In this document: positions 21,481-32,820 of the stretch, one piece after another
Layout: every line of letters begins with the position of its first letter
Numbering within the stretch: the stretch's first letter is position 1
Assembly: GCF_000276665.1 (NCBI RefSeq)
Contig: NW_004955476.1
Coordinates: forward strand, 9,129,635 to 9,193,634
Reading direction: 5' to 3'
Length of the DNA stretch: 64,000 nucleotides
DNA from: Chinchilla lanigera
Lineage: Eukaryota > Chordata > Mammalia > Rodentia > Chinchillidae
Position numbers and translations under genes: made by a program
Notes under the pieces: generated by a model
What the model was told of the DNA's origin: nothing
Databases searched by the model: none
The model's input: only the letters and a program-made list of their open reading frames with translations

Positions 21481-23770
21481 CAAAAATGTCTTACTGAGGG
21501 TTTGACCCTGGTCTGACTGCTACTTCCTGGGTCCAAGTGTCTAATTTGTGCTCTAAAAGACAGAAGCTTCACGATGCTACAACTTCGTTCTGTGATAGTC
21601 AAGTCCTGACCATCAAACCCTCCTTGATGAAAACCCTCCACTCTCCAAGGTACCTGGAATTGTAAAGGTGGGCAGCGGGCATGGTCCATCTTTAAATGGT
21701 TGGTAAGCAGAACTCTCCAGGGAACATTATGGTGTGCTCAGTATTAAAATGGATTTTAAAATTTACAACATTTATGCAAAACATTGAAAATAATTCACAT
21801 TGATCTCCTTGTGCTCATTTGCTTCGGTCAGCATTATTGGAATGGGACGACAGGATTTGCCTTTTAATTGGCCTTTTCCAGATTTCTGGTGAGATTCCTA
21901 CTTCCACCAGCTAGGGGAACACGCAGCCCCAACAAAGCCCCTCGGGGTACATCTTCAGGATGGTGCACACAGGAACACTAATTTATGAACAGCAATGGAA
22001 GCTGAGTATACAATTCCTTATCCCACACCAGGGTAAGTGTACTCGGCTGATTACTACCTGGTGCGCTCAGAATCCTTGGTTAAATAAGCCAAAAGCCAGC
22101 TGCAGTTCTTATTTGTAAGCCGGAATTCCTCAAAAGCAAATGAGAAAGGAAAGAGTGACAAGGACATGAAGATCGTTAACATCGCTATTAAGCAAAGCAT
22201 GGTAAGCACTGTATGCATTTTTTAACAGGGGCTGGCAGTGAAAAATGATCTGGGCCTTGTTGCCCTGGAAGGTGAGCCTGCACTTCCACTCTTCTGTAGC
22301 GTAGCTGTGAATTCGGTTCCTGGCAGATCCAGGTTTATTAACTTATTGGTTCTGCACTGAGGTGTGTTCCAGAGCAATTTTAAGTACTTCATTTGGTATT
22401 TATTCACGGCTCATAAAATGAAGCAGCCTTTCCACCAACCCTGAGGGTTTCCATAACCAACCCGTGGGTATGAAATTGAAGCACATCTAAATATTTTATT
22501 TGATATTTCCTAGCGGGTGTCACCTTCACTCCTGACTTGCAGAACTGGTTCTTTGTATAGCAAACTGTGGTTGCCACCGGAAGAAGTGACTTTAGAAGGA
22601 TCCCCTCTATTTACTGTGAGGAGCAATTTTGCCCTCCTTCAATAGACAGAAACTTGGGGATGTAACTGCTGGAGCAGATGTGCTAGTTTCACAGTGAATT
22701 TCAAGTTGCCTGGTCGGCTCAGAGAACAGTAGGCAAGAAGAGAGGGCCAGGGTTTGGGTTCGGGAGAGCTGAATGGGCAGGAAGAAGAGATGGAAGTGAT
22801 GAAGGAGAGATTCAGAGAGGGGAAAAGGGCATTGGGCTGGATGTCCAAGGATGTAGTTCCAAATCTGGTTCCACCCTAAGTGGGCACCAGGAACGTCACC
22901 GTGATCAGTCACACCTTCCCTTTTCTTTGCAGTGCCCTCAGTTACATCTGTGTGTCAGACAATAACAATGTTTTAGTAAAAATAGCAAAGCAGGGCTGCA
23001 TGGAATATATACTAAAAGATTATTTTCTGTTTATATGAGATTCAAAGTTGGCCAGACATCCTTCATTTACTTCACTAGATCTGGCGGCCACAGCCACACA
23101 CCTTCAGGGACACCTGCAGCGGACACGGGGGTTCTCCAATCCAGGGGACAACGCCGAGACCAAAGTGCCCCTTGATCAAATTTCTGCTGAGAGCTTTGAA
23201 GTTGACTTCTTGCCTCTTGACCCTGTCATCTTCAAATGCCACTGCCAGTAAGTTATTTCGTACTCCTTGACTAATCATCACCTGTCTCCTATTCTGGCTT
23301 TTCCCAGTTTCCTGGTCCATGGTCTATTATTCATAAAGCCCTCCTTATTTTCCTGTGCAAATTCCCTCTTTCTTTAGCAGAAAAGTTGCTCCTTCTGAAG
23401 GATGTTATTTCCTTTGCAGTTGTCTCATAGTTGGCCAAGCTGTCTTGGAGGCCACTCTTTGGGAGTTACTCCGAGTACTGTGGGGCAGGAATACAGATGC
23501 CACATTCTTGTGTCTTCTGAATCCCGTGCAGCAGGGAGCCCTTTCTGTTCAGAGTCCACTCCATCTGTCCACACGGTTCTCTGGCACTCTCTCATTTCCT
23601 GTTCACCCTTCTTCACACAGACAAAGCCACTGTTACGTTCTCACTGGCTCTGGATACACACGGACCTTCTTGGTTATTCACGAGAATGTCAACCACATGC
23701 AGTTTGCTGATGCCCTTGCCTGTGTGTTGTGGCAAATCTTAAGTGATCATGAAGGCTTTGTCAAGGGATG
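21481..23770. other. Unique sequence, no gene recognised
   Basis: No transposon family stands out. The stretch near 21.78-21.90 kb ('gccttttaattggccttttc') has conserved-noncoding texture. The start of a 197-codon open frame (23355-23948) lies here. It has no domain that I recognise. Confidence 0.45.
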
Positions 23771-23948
23771 GAGTCCTTCTCCCCACCCTTTGAATCTAGG
23801 TGGCCTTGTGACTTGTTTTGTCCAGTTGAATGTGACAGAAAGGACACTGCACTACCTTGGAGCCATGTCTCTGTTTCTGAGGGTAGGTGGATTGCTGCGG
23901 TGTCTGTTCATGGCTGAGCACAGCTCATGGGGCATGGAGACTACCTAG
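23355..23948 (+). other. 197-codon open frame, probably non-coding
   Basis: This is one of the two longest open frames of the window: ATG at 23355, stop at 23946-23948. The translation is Leu/Ser/His/Cys-rich with no signal peptide, transmembrane pattern or motif I can assign. Its second half overlaps sequence that reads like an old interspersed repeat. There is no convincing promoter or splice context. Best read as a chance frame, and listed because of its length. Confidence 0.3.
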
Positions 23949-24090
23949 GACTCAGACAAGCGGAGCAGCTGGGGTCCCAGGTAAAGTATGAGGTCCTGTG
24001 AGAGCATCCAGTCCACGCAGAGCTTGCAGCCAACCGCAGAGGTCACCAGACCCCACCTGGACCGGAGGAGCTCTCCTGGTCTCCCCAGTG
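23770..24090 (+). mobile_element. Ancient mammalian interspersed repeat, family not assigned
   Basis: 'ggccttgtgacttgttttgt', 'ccagttgaatgtgacagaaa' and 'ggacactgcactacc' follow the order of a common mammalian-wide old repeat (LTR- or DNA-type) that I recognise but cannot name safely. The element has decayed. Confidence 0.45.
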
Positions 24091-24494
24091 GTCCCATTGT
24101 CTCAACTAACGCATAGCAAGTGAGCTAAAAAATAAAGACCACAGTTGTATTTTTCATATAATTAAACTATATCTTCAGTACTGGCTGCATTTATATCGTT
24201 TGGTGGAATAAAATTAAAAATGTGGCTTACCATACATTATACCACCTCAGGTGTCATCAGTAGCAGGTAAGATTATTCAAAATGTTAGTCAGCCTCTTTA
24301 GAAAACATGAGTGTCACACCTGCTGTACAATTTTTACCATGATGGGTAATTTGGGAAGCACGACTTCCCATCAGAACAGAGAGAAGTGGATGATCTTGAG
24401 GAAAGGGTGGTCTTACATTTGGAGGAGACTTGTTTTGTATTCAAAGTTATGTTTCAGTTCTGCTTTAGGAAAAAATTAATGAAATCTTTGTCTT

Positions 24495-24640
24495 TTTAAA
24501 GCAGGGTCTTGCTATGCAGTTCAGGCTGGCCTTGAGCTCACTTTGTAGCCCGGGCTGGTCTCAAACTCACAACAATCCTGCTGCCTCAGCCTCCCTAGTG
24601 CTGGGATTACAGGTGTACGCCACTACGCCCAGCTGAAATC
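24495..24640 (-). mobile_element. B1 SINE with internal duplication, antisense
   Basis: 'agcagggtcttgctatgcag' and a doubled 'ggctggcc/ggctggtc' unit are followed by 'gctgcctcagcctccctagt' and 'gctgggattacaggtgtac'. It closely resembles the copy at 1.67 kb, so it belongs to the same subfamily. Confidence 0.92.
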
Positions 24641-24934
24641 CTTGAAAATCTGTCTTTGTCTTGTCAAAATGGATTTGCAGTGTGATGTGTATGGTACAGG
24701 AAGAAAGCTCACAGGATTGAATGTTGGTTCCTTGAAACCTTCAACCCTATGACTATGTTCATAAATTCACATACAGTTTACACTTTAAAGTATATGTATT
24801 TTTCTCTTCACAAACATCCATGCTACTGTGGAAAACACAGTAGATGCAGAAAACACAAATGGGAAAAGATTCATTCATGCTTCTTCCTCTTGGAAGTTGC
24901 CATGTTTAGCATATTTTTAATTTTTCACCAATTT

Positions 24935-25022
24935 CTTCTCTTTACCTTCTCTGATTCCTCTTTCTTTCTTCTTCCCCTTTCCTACCTTCTTCCTTTCTTT
25001 CCTCCTATCTTTCTCAACTTCT
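24935..25022. repeat. Pyrimidine-rich tract
   Basis: A nearly continuous C/T run ('ctttctttcttcttcccc', 'ttcctttctttcctcc') that drives the Phe/Leu/Ser-rich open frame across it. Confidence 0.7.
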
Positions 25023-25234
25023 GGAAGATTTCTTGGTGTTCACTCTCCCTGTCTTACCTTTGGCACCATCCTATAGGAATACATCCACATCCGTGATTCT
25101 TAAGCCTTCATAGTTCTCTGAGCTGACACACACCGCACAGTGACTCCGCTGCTCGATGAGATTTTCAGAACTGTGTGACTGTGGAGCCAACACTGCATCT
25201 AGGCAGCTAGTTCCCAACCCTAACCCGAGACGCT

Positions 25235-26080
25235 TTGCTCCCGAATGTGCTTATGTTTGTATTAAGTTTACTGGTACATTTTAGACATACGTAATGATCA
25301 CAGTCATCATAGGGAGTTTGTATCTGTACGTGATATACCTTGATTCTTTTTCTTCCCATTGCCCTCCCCTCTTTCCCTTCCCCCCCTTATTTACAAAACT
25401 TTATTTCTATTTTATCTGTCTTTTCTCATTTTTTCCTTTTCCCTTCCTTTTTTCCCTTCTCCCTCCCTTCTTCTCCTTTCCTTTCGAACAATTTCTTCCT
25501 ATTTCACAGTATCTATTATATGCTTTATTCTTATTTACACTTTCAGTTTCTTACACCAGAGAGTCAGTTTGGTGTGAGAAACTGAATTTGTTTAGTGGAA
25601 TAATACAGTATGTGGCTTTTTTACTTCTTTTGTTCAACGTAATGTTCTCTGTTGCCACTCAGCTTCAGCAGGGTATTTTTAGTTCAGAAAAAGATCGAAT
25701 TTCAAGTTTTAAAATGCAATATCCATTAACTGTATTACTGTCACACCATCCCAAAGCCGAAAAACTGTGTAAGTCAAAACACCACAAGTGGGGTGTCTGT
25801 ACTATATTTTGCTTTTCCATTCATCCATTGTGGGTGTTTGTGTTCCTTTAGTTTTTTGACCACTGTGACTATTAGTGCCGAATATACTGGATATATGAGT
25901 ACAGGTCTCTGTTAAAATCTGTGGGTACAAACCTAGAAGTGGAATTGCCAAGTCACACAGTAATTCTGTTTAATTATTTTGAGCAGCCCCAACCAACACT
26001 CAGAGGTATAAAGTGATTTCTCCTTGTGATTTTGACTTTGTGTTTGTGCCAAGCTTTGACCCCATTTCTGATTATATGCT
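25235..26080 (-). mobile_element. L1 LINE 3' end, antisense, with the 3' UTR polypurine tract
   Basis: The block 'taatgatcacagtcatcata' matches the L1 3'-end piece at 4.94 kb. A long pyrimidine tract at about 25360-25500 corresponds to the complement of the G/A-rich L1 3' UTR tract. Further on, 'gtgactattagtgccgaata' and 'aacctagaagtggaattgcc' are the complement of L1 near the end of ORF2. The 185-codon open frame here is the antisense of this element. Confidence 0.75.
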
Positions 26081-26177
26081 TAAGTGATGTTTCTAGAACC
26101 ATTTGTGCTTGAGGTTGTGTCCATCCCAAAATCTCCTTATACATGTAGTCATATATTACTCCAGGGAACCCCTTGCA

Positions 26178-26179
26178 GT

Positions 26180-26228
<49 letters not shown>
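26178..26228. repeat. (TG)n microsatellite
   Basis: About 24 TG units, nearly pure after an initial TCTG. Potential Z-DNA. It borders the antisense B4 SINE and may have grown from its A-rich or ID end. Confidence 0.95.
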
Positions 26229-26231
<3 letters not shown>

Positions 26232-26420
26232 GACTGGGGGTTGAACATAGGACCTTAGCACTTACCTGCATTCCTATCCGCGGCCCCCCTTTTTACATTT
26301 TATTTTGAGATGGAGTCTTGTTAAATTATTTGGTTGTCCAAACTGGGCTCGAAGTAGGATCCTCCTGCCTTGACCTCCCCGAGTGCTGGAACTGAGGTGT
26401 GTGGCACCAAGCCTGGCATC
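26229..26420 (-). mobile_element. B4-type SINE, antisense
   Basis: The ID complement ('actgactgggggttgaacat') comes first. After 'ttttacattttattttgaga' the B1 complement follows ('gatcctcctgccttgacct', 'gagtgctggaactgagg'). Confidence 0.85.
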
Positions 26421-26689
26421 CGTTTCTCTTTAGACAAGACTACATTGTTCTAAACCACTCCCTGGATGTTATCCAACATCTGTGTATTTTGCTGCCATTG
26501 TGACAACTACTTATGTTTCATACACCAGCTATCACTGATGCTTGTGTTAATCGCCACAAATGGACTATCATCCACGGGTAAACCTGACATCTTTCCTCAG
26601 TTTACTATTTCTCATCTTTAGATTGTAGATGGTCCCCTCCTCGCCCTCCCCTCTCCCATCTTCTGCTTTGGGTCCTGAAGGGATCTTGC

Positions 26690-27160
26690 CATGAGCTGAA
26701 TGACTGTCTCCCCTCAAATGAATGAGTTGAACTCTGCTCCCCAAGGTGATGGTATTGGAGGTGGGGAATTTGGGAAATGATTAGGGTCTTACTGAAGAGG
26801 CCTTGGCCAGGAGGCTCATTCCTTCTCACTAAGTAAAAATCCAGCAAGAAAGCAGCATTTGCCAGGTGTGGAAATGCACATCTGTGATCCCCATAACCAG
26901 GAGGCTGAGGCAGGAAGACCCCAAGTTGGAGGAAAGCTTGGGTCACATAGTGAAACGCTGACTTAAATTTCAAGCAAACAACAAAAAAGGCAGCTACCAC
27001 TTATAAACAAGGAAGCCAGCATTTGACAGATACAGGTTGTCCTAGCCCCTGGACCTTTGCACTTCTCAGGCTCCAAGCTGTGACGAGTACATACTGTTGA
27101 GTATCAGCCATCCAGTGTGTGGTATTTTGTTATAGCAGCAAGAAGGAACTAAGACAGTGT
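26690..27160 (+). mobile_element. MaLR-type LTR (MLT1/MST-like), interrupted by a B1
   Basis: The 5' part reads 'ggtgatggtattggaggtgg' and 'ggaaatgattagggtc'. The 3' part reads 'cagtgtgtggtattttgtta' and 'tagcagcaagaaggaactaa' with a final 'gacag'. The two halves are separated by a B1 at 26856-26990, which inserted into the LTR and is therefore younger. Confidence 0.85.
26856..26990 (+). mobile_element. B1 SINE nested in the MaLR LTR
   Basis: 'gccaggtgtggaaatgcaca', 'ccaggaggctgaggcaggaa' and an A-rich end ('caaacaacaaaaaagg') identify a sense B1. Confidence 0.88.
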
Positions 27161-28560
27161 GATAAACAATAGTAACAGCAATGTACTCCTCACATTTGCT
27201 GAGTACTTTAACTATCCAAGAACTGTATACTCTGTCCCCAAATCTCATCTTCCTGGACTCTTGTGACCGCCATGCCAGGCCAGCAGGACAGCGCTGCTTT
27301 ACCCACAACCTGGGAGAGGGGCTAGTGATGGGGCCAGCAAGCTCACTGCAGCTCCTACTCAGAGCTCTTTCTTGGACGCTATACAACCTTCCATAAATAT
27401 AGGAAAGGGATCTTTTTAAAAACACCATATGTATAACATTTAACATGGAAGAAGGGAGCTCACATTGAAGTCGCCACTCTGTCGGGCTCCACACACAGAA
27501 TGCTGATAGGATGCCAAGCTCTAATGAGGGGAGGCGTATAATTTCATCATTACACTGCAAAGAGACATTTTGAAGCAAGCACTGTGGACAAATTAGCTCA
27601 CCATGGACAGATGATAGTTCTTATTTTCAATTACTTCATGAATACTTTCCTCCGGCACATTGTACAGTTTCAACTGTCTGATGTCATTTTGTGTCCAGAA
27701 AGACACAGACCTCGCGGGCAGACCCCAAAATCTCGGGGATGCTCACTTTCTTCATCGCAAAAAATTTGTTAATATAAAAATTGTTATATCTTTAAAAACT
27801 GAAACATCAGGTTAAAAGAACATAAAATCCAAATTTTGAAAAGTACACTGTCATCATGGGAACCAGAGGCAGGGCCTTTTCAAAGCCGAGGCTGGGTGCT
27901 GGGTCGCTGTCCCCGGGAACGACCTGCACACAGGGGTTGCTGTCTGAGGTGCAGCGCTACAGCAGAGGTTAGGAAGTTCCTGCTCTCAGCTGCCAAACCC
28001 ATGAAGCCAGCCCTTCAGCAGGCAGTCTTCAGGGAAAGCCAGAGTATGGAAGAGAGAAAGGCGGGCCCACCCCAGTTCCAGGTTGAATCTCTGTGCACCG
28101 GATGATTCCCATGCATTTATTCATTCACCATGAAGCTATTGTTGTGCTGAGTGACAGGGATCTGACGAAGAGCAAAAGACACAAGGTCTCGTCTCTCACA
28201 AAGTTCGGCAGCGGCCGAGGAGAAGGGAAGATGCTCAGCACCTCAGATGTCAATGCAGACAACAGCTCCAACTCCATGCACAGGAGAGGTGCACAGGGGA
28301 ACCTGATGAGGGCCGAGGTCTGGTCGCAGGGTCTGGGGAATCATCTCCAAGGGAGTGGTGCTTGGGCTTGGATCTGAAAGAGGACTCAGAACTGACTGAT
28401 GAAACGGGGAATGAAGAGGAGGAAGGGAAGAGGGACGTGGGTGCACTTCTGCACCCGGAAGTGAGAGAGGAAGTAAAAAATTCAAAACCAGGCCTGGACC
28501 AGGGACAGGAGGAGGAGGCGGCACAGACCATGAAGCTACAGGGGAAGAGAGGGCGACCGT
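27161..28560. other. Unique sequence, no gene recognised
   Basis: No transposon or coding family is recognised. Purine-rich DNA at 28.36-28.56 kb yields a Glu/Gly/Lys-rich frame on + and Ser/Pro-rich frames on -, which are composition artefacts. Confidence 0.45.
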
Positions 28561-28564
28561 GGAC

Positions 28565-29440
28565 AGGCTGTGGTGGACTGACAACTGGTGGTCAACTTGT
28601 AGCATCCAGCTGAACTGAGTGAGCATGGTGCTGGGTGTGGGAGGCCCACCTGGGGATTGCTGCCAGCAGCATAAGAGGCAGAACTGGAGAAGAAGTTAGG
28701 CTGCTGGGAGCTGAGAAAGGCTGTTGGGAGCTGGTGGAAGCTGTAAGGGGCTGTTGGTTCCGTTCGAGGAACTTGTCATGCCGGCTTTCCTGATGAACTT
28801 GGCTGTTTTCATCCTCTGAGGAGCTAGGGACATTCTTGGCACTGAGAATGGCTTGGGTTCACTTTGGAGGAGCTCTGGTCCTCACTCTGAGCATCGCTTC
28901 CTGGCTCCAGTGGGGAAGACGGTGCACTGTCAGTCTCTTGGAGCTTTTCACATTGGCTTTCCTGATGGAAACTCAACTATCTTCACCATCTGAGAAGCTT
29001 GGGACCTCACTGTTACTGAGGATGGCTGTGGTACTTTTTGGGGGAGCTCTGGTTCTTACTTCGAGCATCACTTCCTGGCTCCAGTGCAGATCCCTCAGCC
29101 TGCTAGCACGGATCCTTCATCCTGCTGGTGCAGACTTTCTAGCTTCCACCACTGACCTTTGGGCCCTCCCAACACAGATCTGTGGAATAGGCCTGCATGA
29201 GATATTGTTATGGGCTCTCAACCTCCAGTTGGACTCGTGGGAGGCATTGTTATGGGCTCTAGGTCTTCAGCTGGACTCATGCAGGACATTATCATGGGAT
29301 CCAGACCCTCAGCTGGATTCTCTGGTCTCTAGTGTGTGGACAGATTTCCTGCACTCTCTTGTATATGATTCTTTGGGTGACTATTACACATAATCTTATA
29401 AAATATGTGTCCCATATTATACTGTTCCCCTTGCAAAATA
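28565..29440 (+). mobile_element. ERVL-related LTR-like element with internal repeats, copy A
   Basis: The 5' end ('ggtggtcaacttgtagcatc', 'gagcatggtgctgggtgtgg', 'gaggcccacc') parallels the ERVL 3' LTR at 59.35 kb. The interior has two ~174-bp tandem units (about 28765-28938 and 28939-29112) and three ~42-bp units (from about 29198). Both periods are multiples of three, so one frame stays open for 185 codons (28836-29393). It ends near 'gttccccttgca' and is about 88% identical to copy B. Confidence 0.75.
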
Positions 29441-29850
29441 ATCCCAAACCATAACACAGGGCATGGCAGGGGTATCCACAGAGGAGGATTACTGAGTGAC
29501 TTGTGCATTCTGAGAAGAGCGTTTGGCTAGACGAAAGGCATTCCGGGAGGAGGCTGGCATGGGTGTGAAAAGACTTCAGCAGAGTGCTGCTGAGATTCAG
29601 ACATAAGGGGATGAGAGCACTTGTGAAAGAAATGTGGGAGAAAGTGCAGGTTAGGGATGTGTAAGGACTCAGATACAAAGGAGAGCTGCAGGGGAGGGAG
29701 GTACTAAATGAAGTACCCGGTACAGAGATGATGCCGCTGGAAGGGGCTCTCCTCAGAGTGGTATCAGTGTGCTGTAGCATGCCAAATCCTGCCTGCTGCC
29801 TGGTTTGGAGGTAAAGTTTTACCAGACAGGACTACACTCATTGTATTTCC

Positions 29851-29853
<3 letters not shown>
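29441..29853. other. Unique spacer inside the inverted LTR pair
   Basis: No recognised repeat and no gene. The antisense open frame 29292-29780 overlaps copy A and is rich in Ser/Leu/Thr without a domain. Confidence 0.4.

Positions 29854-29854
<1 letters not shown>

Positions 29855-29898
<44 letters not shown>
29855..29898. repeat. (TA)n microsatellite
   Basis: An uninterrupted alternating AT run of about 44 bases, prone to cruciform formation and length polymorphism. It gives the Tyr-Ile repeats in both frames. Confidence 0.97.
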
Positions 29899-29902
<4 letters not shown>

Positions 29903-30194
29903 CTGGGAAGCACAGCAGCTTGGGAGCAGAACAATGAGGTGGCACTGATTGGGTGCACGTGTGTTTAAACTGCTTTGAGAAAACCGAGAGATGAGCAGAC
30001 AACAGCACTTGGGCTTCAGCGGTCCTGTACAGGTAGGTGCTGACTGCTCAGAACCTGCAGTGGGAGCAACGAGTGTGGATGAGACCCCAGGGAGAGACTG
30101 GCATGAGAACAGAAGAGTCCTCAGACAAAGGCTGAGAGGCTCCACCGTGTAAGGGCCAGAGGAAGTTCTGGACCAAAGGATGTAGCACGACAGA

Positions 30195-30475
30195 AGTCAG
30201 GTGCACTCGTTTCCTGGGGCCATAGCCACAAAATACAACTGAACAGCACCAGACAAAAATGTGGCTTCTCACAGCTCTGGAGGTCAGAAGTCTGAAACCA
30301 ACAGGTGTTGATGTTCCGGGGCTCCTGGGAGAATCTCCCTTGTGCCTACTTCTTAGCCACTGGCTTTCCCCACAGACCTCGGTGGTCCTTGGCTGGCAGA
30401 TAGATCGCTCCAGTCTCTACCACTGTGGCCACCTGGTGCTGCCCCACACATCTCTGTCCTGATGGCTCTCTTCCC
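30195..30475 (-). mobile_element. MLT1-like MaLR LTR fragment, antisense
   Basis: 'cgtttcctggggccatagcc', 'acaaaatacaactgaacag' and 'cagctctggaggtcagaagt' then 'ctgaaacc' are complement hallmarks of MLT1-type LTRs. The 5' side of the LTR is unclear. Confidence 0.75.
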
Positions 30476-31963
30476 ACCAGGTTGCTGGTTACGGATGGAA
30501 GGGCTCCCTGCTCCAGCATGGCTCAGGAACGACTCCATGACCAGCTCGGATCGATCCCTGGGAGGACATGGACATGAACTCTAGGAGGACACTATTAGAC
30601 CCAGTACACCAGGGAAAAGATAAATCCCCAGAGGATGCCATAGCAGCACCATACAAAGCTGCTCAGAGGTCCAAGAAATGGCTTGCACTCATCCTGGTGC
30701 ACGGGGAAGTGGAGACCCGCAGAGAATTCATGTAGACTGCACTGTCCTGCAGCGTGCAGATTCCTGCCCTGTTCCTGCCCATCCTGAAGTCGGGCTGATG
30801 GTTGTGCTGTGGAGTTCGTCTGTGTTTGACAGGTGGCCCAGCTGGTGTCTCTCTCATGTGGCACAGGGGTCCTGGCTCCGGAGTGATGTGAGAGCAGCAA
30901 TGCCACCTTTGGAATTTCTCTGTCTGATCTCTGCAACCACTTGGTTTCCCTCGGAGATCTCTCCTTAAGTAACATCCAAGCCCGCTCTGTTTCAGAGTGC
31001 GCAGAGGCTAATGGGATCACTAGCTGAGGTGAAATGGTTGCAGATGGTAATGTGAAGACTAATTTATTTTCAGAGGCTTTTAGGAATTCATGTGCTTTTA
31101 ATGATAGCTTACTATAACCACAGATCCCTCATTTTCACTCTTGCAGGGGAGAGGATATTGCCATTATTAACAACAGAGGAAGACAGAGTGGGCAGCTAAT
31201 TGACCCAGCTAAGCTGACACAGTTGTGGTGGGGTTATGGGAGCTGAAGAGCTTTACGATGCTCCGAGGACTTCTGCCTCATCCTTTATGGCGACTTCTTT
31301 CACCTCCCTGCCAGCCACTTTCACCTGGGCATCTCTCTTCCTGTGCCGCCTCCATCTGGCAGGTGCACGCCAACATCAGCAGACCAGTGGTTTCATGATT
31401 TTCTTTCTCCTCCTTTTCCATCAAAAATCTGATGCTGCCTGTGCTCCCACCAAGGAGATGGTGGATGCCCTTGGAAAGAGCAAAGTGGGTGCAGTTCCCT
31501 CCTGCCAGTCCTTCTGTGCTGAGCTCCTAGCGTCCCCTGCTTCTTAAACCAAAGCTGGGCTGATGTGTTTGTTGTCACTGGCCTGAGAAGGAAAGGGACA
31601 GAGACTGGAGGATGAGAATGGGAAAATATATTTTCTTTCAGTCTTCTCATAAAAGGAAGGGAAAAAAGCCTTCCAAAGTCAGAGGTCACTTATCTAGGGG
31701 GCAACATCTTGGTTGCTTCTTTGTCCTTCTGCACAGCCAGATTCCTACACCACTCCCCTAAGTTCATAAAGTCCAAGAGGCTGGGTGCTCATTTGCTGAT
31801 GGCCCCACTCCTTCTCCCTCCGTCTCCCTGGCACTGAACTCTGGTCTTGCCCCAGATTTATGCTTTGCCTCTGATGAGTCTCGGGGATAGCTCCTTAGCC
31901 TTTACAAGATTGACATCCTGGATTTTCCAGAAGGGCTTTCACAAAGCCTGTGTTGGTTTGGTT
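30476..31963. other. Unique sequence, no gene recognised
   Basis: Open frames of about 100-140 codons lie on both strands (for example 30595-31020 antisense and 31236-31547 sense) and overlap each other or lack any domain. No transposon was recognised. Confidence 0.4.
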
Positions 31964-32820
31964 GTTTTTTTTTTTTTTTTTTTTTTTGCAAGGGGAACAA
32001 TATAATATAGGACACATATTTTATAAGATTATTTATAATAGTCACCCAAAGAATGATATACAAAAGAGTGCAGGAAATCTGTCCACATACGAAGACCAAG
32101 GAATCTAGGTGAGGGCCTGGATCCCATGGAAATGTCCTGCATGAGTCCAGCTGAAGACCTAGAGCCCATAACAATGCCTCCCACGAGTCCAACTGGAGGC
32201 CCAGAGCCCATAACAATATCTCATGCAGGCCTTTTCCCCAGATCTGCACTGGGAAGGCCCAAAGGTCAGTGGAGGAATCTAGCGAGTCTGTGCCAGCAGG
32301 ATGAAGGATCTGTGCTAGCAGACTGAGGGATCTGCACTGGAGCCAGGAAGTGATGTGCAAGGTAAGAACCACAGCTCCCCCAAAAAGTACCACAGCCATC
32401 CTCAGCAACAGTGAGGTCCCAACCTCCTCCAATGGTAAAGACAGCTGAGTTTCAATCAGGAAAGCCAATGTGGAGAAGACTGAGCTGTGTACCATCTTTC
32501 CCTCTGGAGCCAGGAAGTGATGCTCAAAGTGAGGACCAGAGCTTCCCCAAGGTGAACCGAAGCCATTCTCAGTGCCATCAAGGTCCCGAACTCCTCAGAG
32601 GATGAAAATAGCCAAGTTCATCAGGAAAGCCAGCATGATGAGCTCCTCCAAAACAACCAACAGCTCCTTACAGCTTCTACCAGCTCCCAACAGCCTTCCT
32701 CAGTTCCCAACGGCCTCTTATGCTGCTGGCAATAGTCCCTAGGTGGGCCTCGAACACCCAGCACCACGCTTACTCAGTTCAGCTGAGTGTTATAAGTTGA
32801 TCACCAGTTGTTGGCTGTCA
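31964..32820 (-). mobile_element. ERVL-related LTR-like element with internal repeats, copy B (inverted)
   Basis: Reverse complement of copy A, about 88% identical by eye, with the same 174-bp and 42-bp internal units and the same open frame (antisense 31902-32495, 197 codons including flank). The element end 'gttccccttgc' is followed on its sense strand by a run of about 24 A (the T run at 31964-31987). This is unlike copy A and suggests a poly(A) tail or a later A-tract gain. Confidence 0.75.

Noticed and set aside
25294..25851. 185-codon Phe/Leu-rich frame resembling a membrane protein
   Set aside because: It is the translation of a pyrimidine tract and the antisense strand of an L1 3' end.
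27066..27578. 170-codon antisense frame
   Set aside because: Starts in unique DNA and runs into the end of a MaLR LTR. No motif and no splice or promoter context.
28565..29440. Calling the shared 185-codon frame a protein-coding gene
   Set aside because: It arises from tandem units whose lengths are multiples of three inside an interspersed element. Selection has not been shown.
29292..29780. 162-codon antisense Ser/Leu/Thr-rich frame
   Set aside because: Antisense of LTR-like copy A plus flank. Low information and no domain.
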